Source: Gorsachius magnificus (lineage: Eukaryota > Chordata > Aves > Pelecaniformes > Ardeidae). From it: a DNA stretch of 64,000 bases. Made by a program: the position numbers and the translations under genes. The stretch lies in assembly GCA_034008185.1 (NCBI GenBank), contig CM067083.1:118628837-118692836 (forward strand), given 5' to 3'. Below, in pieces: positions 36,678 through 47,914 of this stretch. Position 1 is the stretch's first letter; every line of letters begins with the position of its first letter. The notes below the pieces were generated by a model. That model was not told the origin of the DNA and made no database searches. It saw nothing but the letters and a program-made list of their open reading frames with translations.

Positions 36678-37078
36678 CTCAAGCATCGGCTGAGGAAACT
36701 GGGGTTGTTTAGTCTGGAGAAAAGGAAGCTGAGGGGAGACCTGATCGCCCTCTACAACTTCCTTAGAGGAGGTTGTAATTAGGTGGGTCTTGGTCTCTTC
36801 TCCAGGTAACAGGCGATAGGAGGGCAAATGGCCTGAAGTTGTGCCAGGGCAGGTTTCGGTTGGACATAAGGAAAAATTCCTTCCCCAAAAGGGTTGTCAA
36901 GCACTGGAGGGGGCTGCCCAGGGAAGTGGTCGAGTCCCCATCCCTGGAGGTATGTAAAAGCCAGGCAGACGAGGTGCTTAGGGACAGGGTTTAGTGGTGG
37001 GGTGGCAGGGTTAGGTTAACAGTTGGACTTGATGATCTTAAAGGTCTTTTCCAACCTAAATGATTCTATGATTCTATC
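36678..37078 (+). mobile_element. CR1 LINE 3' fragment
   Basis: This starts at the [24 protein letters not shown] block and ends at GATTCTATGATTCTAT. The 3' UTR carries GGTTAACAGTTGGACTTGAT and AACCTAAATGATTCTATG, the older form also seen at 5710. The remnant frame is broken by a stop (TAG at about 36780) after the GGCN block. Confidence 0.95.
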
Positions 37079-38629
37079 AGAAGATAATGCCTTTCTCTGG
37101 ACCTGTTCTGTGAAAAACCTTCCACCAACGCCAATAGTACTTGTCCCCCAATGGCTTTGAAGCATTAGTCAGCTTCTTCATTGCAGGTTAGGCCCAAGGG
37201 ATGCATGTCTTTGATCTGTCTCATGATATGGGAAGGGAGCTTTTGGCTAAGGAGCTATCAGCAGAGCAAATGGGAAGATTCCTCCATAGGAAGGTAAGGT
37301 CCAAACCTTATGTGTGACCATCTCCCATAATGACTCTGTTTCTGGTTACCCACAATAAGTACATGTTAATCTCTGTGCAAATCAAACTCTGTCACCCCCT
37401 TCAAAATTTTTTGACCCAAAAGAATGCTGGTTTTGATCAAATCAGATCTCTTCAGTCTGTCTCATTACTGTATAGCTTTCTCCTGCTACCATTATCCTCA
37501 GTCCTATCTTTTGAAGCAGGTACGTGGCTGTCAGTATTTCACCATGATAGATATGCTAAATTTTGCAATGTTCCTTTTTTGGGTTACATTTCTGAAAATG
37601 GTTTCACATCCTGCAGTACCCTAGCTAGTCTGATGACACTGCTCAGCCTAAGATGGGACACATCTTCAAGGCTTCCAGTGTCTTGGCTCTGATATGGGAC
37701 TGGCTAAGTTTTAGGGCAGAGATAGTGATGCTGGATGGCTGGAGGCAACATTGAAAACAAACTCCCTTGTTCCACATAAGTTTACAGATCCTGTCTCTGG
37801 GGATCTTTTTTACCTCTAGAGTGCTTTTGGAGTAACAAGTGAGTCTAATGTTTTCACTTGCACCTCCTTATCCTTTGGCCCGTTGGCCTATTCTTTGATG
37901 CCAGTTATGGCGGTCGAAGAGATTTCTGCTTTCAGACCGCAGCTGCTCATCTGTGACGTGTGTTGCCATGGTCTAAGCACTCTGTGCAATTTCTTGCTGT
38001 CCTATCAATGTCCAGACGAGCCAGGTTCACAGAGGTCCCTCTGCTTAAATCATTTACACTGCCTATATCTGATTTGGATGCTCTCACATGGTAAGTTTAG
38101 CATGAAGATCACTGAGGATGGCAAAATTCAACTCTGGGTGCTGAAAAGTGGCAGAGGTAAGACTGTGGCTTGCAACTTCTTTAGATGTAAAACTAGACCT
38201 GGAAGCAAGTGTGCACCACGATATTTCCTGCACCCTCAGGTTAGGGTTGGCTTTTGGAAAGGGATGATGTGACCACTCATCATCACAACCCCCTTGTCCA
38301 AAGACTTTTTGACCTCAGTTGTTCCATGTCCACCTTTTTCTAACAGAATAAACAGAGTTTTCTCCTGCTAATGCCATATTTAGGATCTTTTTTGGCACTA
38401 ACACACATCTAATGTGGGGGAAGGAAATTATTGTTTAGATTTGCTTACTCTTGCAGCCTCTGGGTTTGACAATCTGCCAGGAAGCAGGTGCATCATTTGA
38501 CAAATGCCTTACTGTGGTGTCCGCCTCCTCTGTATCTCCTTAGCTTGTGATTTTTAATGGATTGATGCACAGTATATGAAATGGAGGAAATGCAGCTTCT
38601 TGACAATGTGATTTTTCAGTTACTAGCAG

Positions 38630-38661
<32 letters not shown>
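38630..38661. repeat. A32 homopolymer
   Basis: Thirty-two consecutive A bases, the longest homopolymer in the window. No AATAAA lies in the 30 bp before it and no retroposed body was recognised, so I call it a simple repeat. Confidence 0.9.
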
Positions 38662-38663
<2 letters not shown>

Positions 38664-38937
38664 TACCAAACAGCATTGCTGGACCAGACAGAGAATTTAT
38701 CAGATGCATCTGGAACTATGGAACTTTCGTCATGTGTAGATACTTTACCTTTTAATAACTGCATCATGCATTAGCTAAATCTTTGAACATAGGATCTGCA
38801 GAGAAAACATATTGCTGAATGAGAGATGCTGAACACTCTTCTACTCACCACAGAAAAGTGGAGGTCTGTGCATCAATGACCTTTTGGTTTTCCTGACCAA
38901 AGGGGGTGGAAGGGAAGATAGTGTGACTGATAGCATT

Positions 38938-38960
38938 GGGGGGCGAGGGGGAGGGCAGGG
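38938..38960 (+). other. Potential G-quadruplex motif
   Basis: Four G-runs of three or more are separated by loops CGA, A and CA. This satisfies the common G3+N1-7 pattern on the plus strand. Folding is predicted only. Confidence 0.65.
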
Positions 38961-40720
38961 AAGACAAGAGCAAACACTGTGCAAAAATGGATGATTGGGG
39001 ATGGAAATTATGATTTCTGTTCTTAGCTTCTTTTCTTTTTTTAAAAAAAATTCACTCGTTTGGCCAAAACTTTTCATTTTCCTTGGCTTCCATTACCCCA
39101 TTGTCTCCATCTTGCCCAATGCTTCTTGTGTTTCACACATGTCCTTTTCTCCTCTTGTGTGTTATCTTCAAGAAATTAGGAGAACCTTGATCTTTCTACC
39201 CAGATGCAGTTCACTGCTTCAGCTGCCTCTTTCTCTGTCCCTTGTCCACATTGCCTTCCTTTGTGTAGTGGGTTCTTCACATGGTGACTTCTTCTACCTT
39301 AGATATTTTTGCACCTTCTCTATGGATACAACTACATTGGCTAAAAAATCAGAACAAGGTATGAGCTAGGGCCTTATACTTACTGATTTTTCATACTACA
39401 TAACTGCTAGCATGTGCCATGGCACAGTTTTATCCTGTGTCAAGCCACCACTGACCAGACAAAGCCTGGACATGGCCGGGGGAATAATGCACATTAGGGA
39501 AAAAGTCCTAAATGGGGGCTATAAGTTCAAGATCAAACTGGGTTTGGTGCCTGCCTTTCTACACTGTCCTCCAAAGCTATCCCCGGATGCTTTGTCTCCT
39601 TGGCTGTCCCCCACATGTCCTCAAGCCAATGCCACCACTTCCAACACCTATCCTGAGTTTCATGCTACCAAAAAAAATAACCCCATGGGATGCAACAGCC
39701 CTCACACAGTTTGAGCTGGAATATATACAGAAAATAATAATAAACATATCTTCAGACCACATCAGGGGGCACAGAGCTATGAAGTTAGCTTGTGGTTGAG
39801 GTCAGCCATTTTGCCTCCTGGTTTGCTTAGCAGCAGAACCATATTCCACATCTGTAAGGCTTGTTCTGCTTGCGACAAGGACCATTGCTGGTTTTGTGAT
39901 TGTAGTGACTCTACATTACTTCATTTTCTTCTTCCTTTTTTTTTTTTTTTCTTCCTCTTACTTAATGAGAGTATTTATCTGGGTTTGTGATTCCTCAATT
40001 CCCAGTGATGTTAGCTGGACCTGAGTTCTTCAGTGCCTTAGAGTATTTGTGCCTTGGTGATTTCTGCTCTAAACAGCATTCCATTGAAAGGAAATCTTGA
40101 TGTTTTTACCAGTTGCTTAAAGTCATCAAACAATGCAGTTTTGCTAGTTGAGGGTGTGATAAAGCAATTATTCTCATATACAGCTGTTTTATTCAATAAA
40201 GAGCTCTTCTTTGGCAAGGCTTAGAAAACGAGGAGAGGTAAGCCAGTGAAACCTTCTACTGTGGTGCCAGACCCACAGCTGGTGCCCATTGGTAGCTCAA
40301 GGCCAAGCTGTGGTATGGTCCTTGCTAAATGGTGCAAACTGATGTGCATAAGCAATGCTGATCCTTCCCCGTTGTGCAGTGCCCTCTCCCATGTCACACC
40401 AGTCCCTTCCCTGAGGGTCCACTTCAGCCCCTTGCGCACAGTGGGTGGGAGAGGCTTGGGGCTGGGTGGCTGAGCAGCATGGGGAGCTAAGCCGCTTACA
40501 CTGATCCGAAATCAGCGGTACAGCACGGGCAGGTGCTGGGAATGGTCTCCCTGCAGTGATTCATCTCTATTCCGGTGAGCTATCCTGTGCTATTACCAAA
40601 ACCATTTGTGAGGGGATTTAAGTTACATGTCGAATAGGGAGCACAATCTGATAGGGAGTAGAGGTTTAAAGACAGTTCCTTTGCCTGTTACAAGCTACAT
40701 CTGTGCTGTTTCATTAGGGG

Positions 40721-40737
40721 AAAAAAAAAAAAAAAAA
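40721..40737. repeat. A17 homopolymer
   Basis: A simple A run. A second run of fifteen A bases lies about 155 bp downstream (40893-40907). Confidence 0.85.
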
Positions 40738-41370
40738 GAGTTAAAGCAACCTGAAGGCCTTGTTCCTGGGTACAAGAAGAGTTACAGAGCAAGTTTGCAG
40801 TGCTGGGAAAAGCAGCTGGCATCTGGTGTGCTCCTTGTCCATGGAGGATGTGGAAAGATGATGAGAAATGGCACGGAGTTGCCTGATATGGGAAAAAAAA
40901 AAAAAAAGAAAAAAGCAGTTCTCAGAGCATGGAACCACATTTTTCTGCTATTAATAAATGAGGACCCGCTCTCTGGCCTGGAGGCCAACTGGCATAGTCT
41001 AGCAACAGAGCGCGTAGCTCCCTGACATCAAGGAAAGCAAATTTAATGTGGAGCTAAACTCATGCCTCTCCTTTGCTGATAAATTCAGTTTGTTTCCTGC
41101 TGTTCAGCTGGAACAAATGCTTCCATTCCCCCTGCCCAGATATCACACACAGGAAATAGCTGAAACCCTGGAAGGGCATTTTTATTTGCAATGCATATAA
41201 AAAAGTGGTTGGTGGTTTTTTTTCTTTTTTTGTCATTTAACCTGTTTTAAGACTCTCTCAGTTTTTCTGGCAGATACTTTTCCATCTGATAATTCCTCAC
41301 AGTCCCACAAGTTTTCCTAAAAATGCAGCTCTGTATGATGTGTTTTCGCCATCTCTTAGACTTGGTTTAC

Positions 41371-41378
41371 TGACGTCA
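41371..41378. promoter_or_regulatory. Perfect CRE palindrome TGACGTCA
   Basis: A full cAMP-response element outside any recognised repeat, in an A/T-rich stretch. There is no nearby gene or TATA box to link it to, so binding is only possible in principle. Confidence 0.4.
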
Positions 41379-42270
41379 GCAACAACAGAATTGGAAAAGC
41401 AATTACATAATGTTTTTATTTTAGCTGCTCTCACCTGGATTAATCAATTAATATTTACAGAGGACAACTAACTCCCATGGGAGTTGATGGTGCTAGACTT
41501 ACAGTTTGAAAACACAGCTGCAATAATTTTATTTGTTTGCCTCCAGCAGCAAAGTTGTTTTTTTTTTCCTTCTTGTAGCAGAGAAAAGAGGAAATAATGA
41601 AAAAAGGAGGCTAAAGAGAAAACTAAATATTGTCATATCTATACACTGTGGTGAAAATACGGGGGAATCATCTCCCTGCGGATTCTTTTTGCACTCAAGC
41701 CATTAGAATCGTCTCAGACCTCTGCATCTGCTCTCTGCACACATTTGAGGTTGCGTGGTTCAGACTGGAAGCATTGCTCCGTTGCTCTGCAGACATGAAA
41801 AACAAAGCTCCACATACAGCATCCGCGGCTCATGTTCCTCACTTCGTGCCATTCTTGCTGCAAAGAGAATTATTAAGAGCAAGACTGAGGAACAGCACAT
41901 GAAAATGGCTGGAAAATATATACAGCTCTCTGAACAAAGGTGGGTGACAGCTTAGGTAACGTAGATGATGGAGGCAGTAATACCAACACTGAACACATGC
42001 TGGGCTGGAGGCTGCAAAAAGAAAGGAGACTGAGCTGGGTCTTCACTTGTGTGCTCCTCTTCTCAGAGCCAGGCTATATGACTTTTAAACCAGGAGAATG
42101 TCTACCATTTCCATTTAAAGATTCTGGAGAAGGAGCTCTTATTAAAAGGTGCTCTATTAAAAAATAAATAAAAGGTAGTTAAACTTCTCAGTCTATCAGT
42201 TCTTCTATTGTGAAACAAACTGATACTCAGAATTGTGTAGTTCATACACTGGAGCAATGCTAATATCTTA

Positions 42271-43186
42271 TGCCCTCAGTAAATTTGCAGATGACACCAA
42301 ACTGGGTGGGAGTGTTGATCTGCTGGAGGGGAGGAGGGCTCTGCAAAGGGACCTGGACAGGCTGGACCGATGGGCCGAGGCCAATTGTATGAGGTTCAAC
42401 AAGGCCAAGTGCCGGGTCCTGCACTTTGGTCACAACAACCCCATGCAGTGCTACAGGCTTGGGGAAGAGTGGCTGGAAAGCTGCCTGGTGGAAAAAGACC
42501 TGGGGGTACTGGTTGACAGCCGGCTGAATATGAGCCAGCAGTGTGCCCATGTGGCCACGAGGGCCAACAGCATCCTGGCTTGTATCAGGAATAGTGTGAC
42601 CAGCAGGAGCAGGGAAGTGATCGTGCCCCTGTACTCGGTGCTGGTGAGGCCGCACCTCGAATACTGTGTTCAGTTTTGGGCCCCTCACTACAAGAAAGAC
42701 GTTGCATTGCTGGAACATGTCCAGAGGAGAGCAACCAAGCTGGTGAGGGGTCTGGAACACAAGTCATACGAGGAGCGGCTGAGGGAACTGGGGGTGTTTA
42801 GTCTGGAGAAGAGGAGGCTGAGGGGAGACCTGATCGCCCTCTACAACTGCCTGACAGGAGGCTGTAGTGAGGTGGGGGTCGGCCTCTTCTCCCTGGTAAC
42901 AGATGATAGGACGAGGGGGAATGGCTTGAAGCTGCGCCAGGGCAGGTTTAGGCTAGACATTAGGAAGAACTTCTTCACCGAGAGGGTTGTCAGGCTCTGG
43001 AATGGGCTACCCAGGGAGGTGGTGGAGTCCTCATCCCTTGAGGTCTTTAAAAGAAGGATAGATGAGGTGCTTAGGGACATGGTTTAGTGGTGGGATGGCA
43101 GTGCTAGGTTAACGGTTGGACTCGATGATCTTAAAGGTCTTTTCCAACCGAGGTGATTCTATGATTCTATGATTCTATGATTCTAT
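42271..43186 (+). mobile_element. CR1 LINE, best preserved copy
   Basis: This 916-bp 5'-truncated copy starts right before the catalytic motif of the reverse transcriptase and ends in four ATTCTATG-type octamers, the CR1 hallmark. The 3' UTR reads GGTTAACGGTTGGACTCGAT and then AACCGAGGTGATTCTATG. The copy at 53804-53911 shares these bases, whereas the copies at 5710, 36678, 47915 and 52199 have CTTGAT and AACCTAAA forms. This points to a younger sublineage. The long open frame also argues for recent insertion. Confidence 0.96.
42278..43087 (+). pseudogene. CR1 ORF2 C-terminal reverse transcriptase, uninterrupted but truncated
   Basis: This 269-codon frame is open from [11 protein letters not shown] to the natural stop after LRDMV. 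FADD (42284-42295) is the metal-binding core of the polymerase. Downstream are [31 protein letters not shown], the [20 protein letters not shown] block and [16 protein letters not shown], all typical of the CR1 ORF2 end. The endonuclease and most of the polymerase fingers and palm are missing because of 5' truncation, so it cannot be active. The frame also stays open for 15 codons of unrelated upstream DNA, without an ATG at its front. Confidence 0.9.
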
Positions 43187-46100
43187 CTTGTTCCCAAACC
43201 TTCTTACACAAAAGAAATCTCCATCAGACCATAAATTTCTTCAGAAGGGCAGCCCACTCTCAGTAAAATGAGTGCAATATTTTTCTGAACAAGCACCTTG
43301 CAACAGAGTCACTGAACACAACATTTTCAGACAGCTGTTGCAGAGAAAATGAGGAAAATCCCAATAGAGTAATTTTACAAATAATTCTCGACTAAGCTGC
43401 TGAGTCCCCTCTGCTAAGGTCTAAAGGGATCTGAGAGACTGAGGCTGGGCTCAGCCTTGTGAATCACTGCTGATTTCCAGCTATATTAAATTAAATTTAT
43501 AGCACAGATGAAAAAAAATATTCTTTATGTATGACATCTGTTTCTCTACTTGTTTCTGCCATTGTTAATCAGGTGTGACTGTACTAAGGTCATTGGATTT
43601 ATATTGCATAAACTAAGTTTGAGGAAAGATTTCGAGTCTAGATTTTGTTTGACACTTCTTCTGTAATATCTGCAGATACTTGTCTTGAGAAGCTGTGTGA
43701 TGGAGTTTGGTTGTGCTACATTGCTCACTCGATCCTGCCGCAGGCTTCCAAAGATGAGTTGGAAATAGTGAATCGGGACATCAATCACACCCAAACAAAA
43801 TTCATAGATGAGGAGAAAGCTGCCTTCAGTAAGCCTAAGAATCTAATTTTTATAGTATTAAATAAGCTGGGAAGATGTTCTTCCAAGACACTGTGGCACA
43901 GTGTGATGATTATTAGCTCAATTCAGTGACACAATTACTACAGGCCATTTAACACGAATGTATCCCCTGTTGCAATCCATTATACTGGTAGCTTTAATAG
44001 TGTCCGTGCGTAGAGCTGAGAGCACTGCACGTCATGAAAGAAATATGATTTTATGTTACCAGCACAGCTCAGCCATACATTTACAATGCGAAATCTATGA
44101 CAACACCTTACCACTTGAATATTTAGGAAAAAGCTACCTTGCATACCAGCTGCAGGCTACTAAAATCAGATGTTGGGCCAAAATATGATTTTTTTTCATC
44201 ATCATTGTCAGCTGTTACTCACATGAACAATCACCCTGTCCTCTTGGATCGGGTTCATCTCCTCTGTCTTATTCACCTAAAAATTAATTGCCAAAGTCTG
44301 AGCTAATCACCTTCTGTAGAGTCAGTGAAGAGAAATATCTATCTCCAGAGGATGATTTTTCTCATCCTAAAATAGATGTCTGGGATGGCACAGAAGAACT
44401 ACACCTGTGCTTACAAATAACTAGGTGAAGCAGCTCATCTATCCCCGAATATAATAATAATTTTATCAGTCTGTACTGTGGGGAAATAAGCTCAGTGTTT
44501 TCTCTTAAAGCCTGCCTGGCATCTCGAGTGACCTCGGGGTGTCTGGGAAGACATGGAAACTTAATTCCCTCAGGAAGAGCAATCAGAAGCAGAGGCACTG
44601 GTCCATCCTGGCATCAGGCAGCATCCCTCAGTCAAATCTCTGGGACTCACAGGAGTATGTGGGGTGTTACTCCACTAAGCTGCAGAGGGATTTGGGTACC
44701 TGCTGCTAATTTAGGACAGACATCTCTCAGTGTTACCTGTCAATGAGAGTCTTTCTGGCAGTGGCCTAAGGAGAAGCACACTCCAACCTCCAACATCGCT
44801 TTGGGATTGTAACAACAGTAGTTGTGTTTGTTTTACAGAAGTCATTTAAATGTTTAAATGAAACATATGAATTGTGACCTAGAAATAATCTTTACTGAGG
44901 ATTTTAAACTGTCTAACTTGCAAAGGGTTATGAGCTAACTGTGCAGAATGCTTTGCAGAGATGGGTACTGGATTTCTCCTCTAATAAGGGGCAGCAGGAA
45001 TGATTGTTGTCTCTAAATGCAAAAGGGAGATAGAATTACAAACCTATAAGATGCTTAAATCTCTCTAAAAAGGCTTTTAGAGATGAGATCCTGTGTAATG
45101 GTAATGTAATGACACTTGACACTAGAAACAAGAAGGTCACCGAAGAGTCCCTCTGAACACTGCAATCTGCACACACTTGCCCTGGGTGCCTGCCCACCGC
45201 TTCGGAGAGCAAGAGGCACAGAGGCTAATGCTTGGGCCTTCAACCTTGTGCTTGTTAGGACCATGGTGCTCTAGAGATGCTCTCACGTCTCCCATGCAAT
45301 CCCCTCAATGCAGAAGGGGAGAATGGAAGAAAAAGACCAATGCCTCCTCAATGCCAGCTGGCCCAGCGGCCAACAGAGCAAGATAGTGCCTTAAATTACA
45401 TTGCATGAGAGAAAATGAAATGGGGATTTGCTGGGTTAATGATAGACTTTGCAAGTCCTGGTTTTAAAGAAATTGCCCGGGAACCGCAAGTAGCTGCTAA
45501 GAAAGTGCTGAGGAAGAAATCCCATTTCAATTCGCTTATTGAAGTTAATAGAAAAAAGACCTCCTTGTTATCTAATTTGTTGATGAGTTCAGACACTTTC
45601 TGGAATGATTTCTTGCATAATTTACCTTACTGATATATTATTTATAAGTCCTCATTCAATTCCAGGCTCGGGGTTTGGATGTAAGTCTTACATAATGAAT
45701 AGCTGGTGTCACTTTGTGTCAGAGGAATCAAAAGTGGTTTTGACAACCCAGGGGTTGTCCCTAAAGCAGCAATATAATCAAAGTTAATCTTTCATTGCTG
45801 AATCATTACAAAATGCTCCCTTGCCATTACCTCATAGGAATCTAATAAATAATAATGTTCTTTATTGGGTGAAGAAAACAACTTCCTGAGCAGCATCGGT
45901 TCCTGGTGAAACTGCTCCCTAAACTGAAATCCAATGTCTATGGCTGGAAGCTGTGCTTTCATGACTTTCTAAGAGGGTAGGTAAGGGATCCATTAAAGTT
46001 CAGTCTGGATACACAGATACGGGAAGACCCATAGTGTTTGCACCATGAGCTTCAAAACATGGGGGCTTTGCAGGCTGCTCAGTGAGGCACACTGAGTTTA

Positions 46101-47914
46101 AAGAATTCACTGAGGCTTTGGCTTCTACATTGCCCCTGGGAGCTCAGGATTTCCTTTCACTTCCTGGCAAAGTGGTTTAAAAATATATATATACTGAGAA
46201 GAGTATATATACATATTGACAGAGTTTACTCTCGCTGTGATTGGGAGACACTCTTTAGTGACAGGCAGATAATACATTTTGAGAACGAGGATCAATTGGT
46301 TGCTTAAGATAATAAATCACTTCTTCTTGTTTAAAAGTCTGGTGCTAACCAGCAAAAAAGACTGCTCAGCCTGTCCTGCCGTGAGCTGAATTATTTTGTT
46401 TCTGCCTTGTTGTTTTATTTAGTAGAGCAGGAAAAAAAATATTATTTGAGGTTCATTCCATGAGAGTTTATTACTTAATATGTCAAGCTTTGAATCAGGC
46501 TGGCGTTATTAATGTAAAAAACATCTATTCAGTGTTAAATGTGTTGGGCATTTTAGATGGCATCAAATCCTTGTCTGTCATGGTAAGATCCACTGTAGGA
46601 GCATTTGCTGTTAACCTCAGGCAAACAGGTTTTTTCCCCTAGCTGTATTTTAATGTCTGTTTAGAAATAAAGATATGGTTTTGAAATGGCTTTTCTTCTA
46701 TTCTACTATTTCCTCTCAATTCCTCCCACCCACCAAAAAATCACTGCTTCTTATTAAAAGATTGCTGAATTTTTAAGTCTAGTTGCCAGTATTTATGGTG
46801 TGGTGTTCTTCATGGACTCTGTCTGAAGAATCATGTTAAAGCTCCCATTGATGCCGATGTCCCAAGTATCTTCTGGTTTATTATTTTTGGAAATAAAGGC
46901 TTCGTTCTTTTTGCCTGATGACTTTTGAGGGATTATGATGACATTTTCAAAACAGTTCTCCACACCCTTCAAGACCCTGACACACTTTTCTGAAGAAAAA
47001 GGAAAGTGCAGACGCCTTCCAATACTCAGGCCTTCACTTTGAAAATAGTATCTTTTTTTCCCCCTTTTTAAAAAATTCTTTTTAGATACTAATTTTTAGA
47101 AGCTGGGGTTGGATTGGATGAGAGTTCATACTGAAGATCAGTAAAAAACCCCAGACTCTCCATAAACAGACATCATTACCCAGGTTCAAGCAAGCTGGCA
47201 GTAAGTCAGCTACTGAACTTTAATTGCCAGCGTTTGCTGAATCCCTGTTGGAGTCTGAGGCACTTCGTTCCCCAGCCCTGTTCATAATCACCCTTCCACA
47301 CCATGGTCTAGTGGGAATTCATTAAGTGGTGTACTTAATTATGTAAACACAATGGCTTCTGCCTGCCCTCCGTTTGCACTTGCAAGCCTGTTTATCTATC
47401 GATGGCTGTGTTCAGCTCCATGCCGTCTGTCTTCGCAAATACATTGGAAAACAAGCTGTGCAGCGCGAGCCTGGAAGTTAGCAAATACTTGCTGTTACAG
47501 ATCAGTAGGCAGCAGAGCAAACAAACACGTCCTAGGCAGAAATATTCCCCCAGGTGCATACAGTCCATGAAGAGAAAGCAAAAGTCAAAAGCAGGGGTTG
47601 GGACAGGTACTTTATTTTGAATAGTAGCTGTCATGGACAGCTAAGTGCATCTTTTCAAGTCCACCCTCTCCTGTCATTCACACGATGCTCAAGCTTGAGA
47701 CCAAGTGTGGTTCTAAGCTGAATCAGAGAACTTTTCAGAGGGCAGGAGCCTGTGCACATACTGTACCCTAAGGAAGGACGGGTGAGCTACAACTTTGGCC
47801 ACCAGAAGCTGCCCTGCATGTGGCTTTTCCTGGTCACAGTGTGAGCTCCGTGCCCACCTACCACTAGGCTCATAGCCAAGACCATGAACAAAACGTGTAG
47901 GGCATCGGTACATG
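43187..47914. other. Unique DNA, candidate conserved non-coding segments
   Basis: About 4.7 kb with no gene recognised and no transposon. Segments at 43640-44190, 45400-45860, 46200-46660 and 47200-47580 have a mixed A/T-rich texture with TAAT-type motifs and few simple repeats, which is how many vertebrate conserved non-coding elements look. Frames there are short (at most 94 codons). Confidence 0.5.

Larger units (their letters stand above)
37079..42270. other. Unique non-coding DNA with homopolymers
   Basis: About 5.2 kb. It contains an A32 run, two A-rich tracts near 40.7-40.9 kb, a pyrimidine tract near 39.93 kb, a G-rich segment at 38938-38960 and a perfect CRE at 41371-41378. Frames of 120-132 codons occur (37330-37692, 37883-38272, 40627-41025), but none has a domain and the last depends on poly-A lysines. 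The stretch from about 40990 to 41950 reads like possible conserved non-coding DNA. Confidence 0.55.

Noticed and set aside
37883..38272. 129-codon plus-strand frame
   Set aside because: No domain, no splice or Kozak context that stands out, and length is within chance for the window.
40627..41025. 132-codon frame with lysine runs
   Set aside because: It stays open because of two poly-A tracts. No domain.
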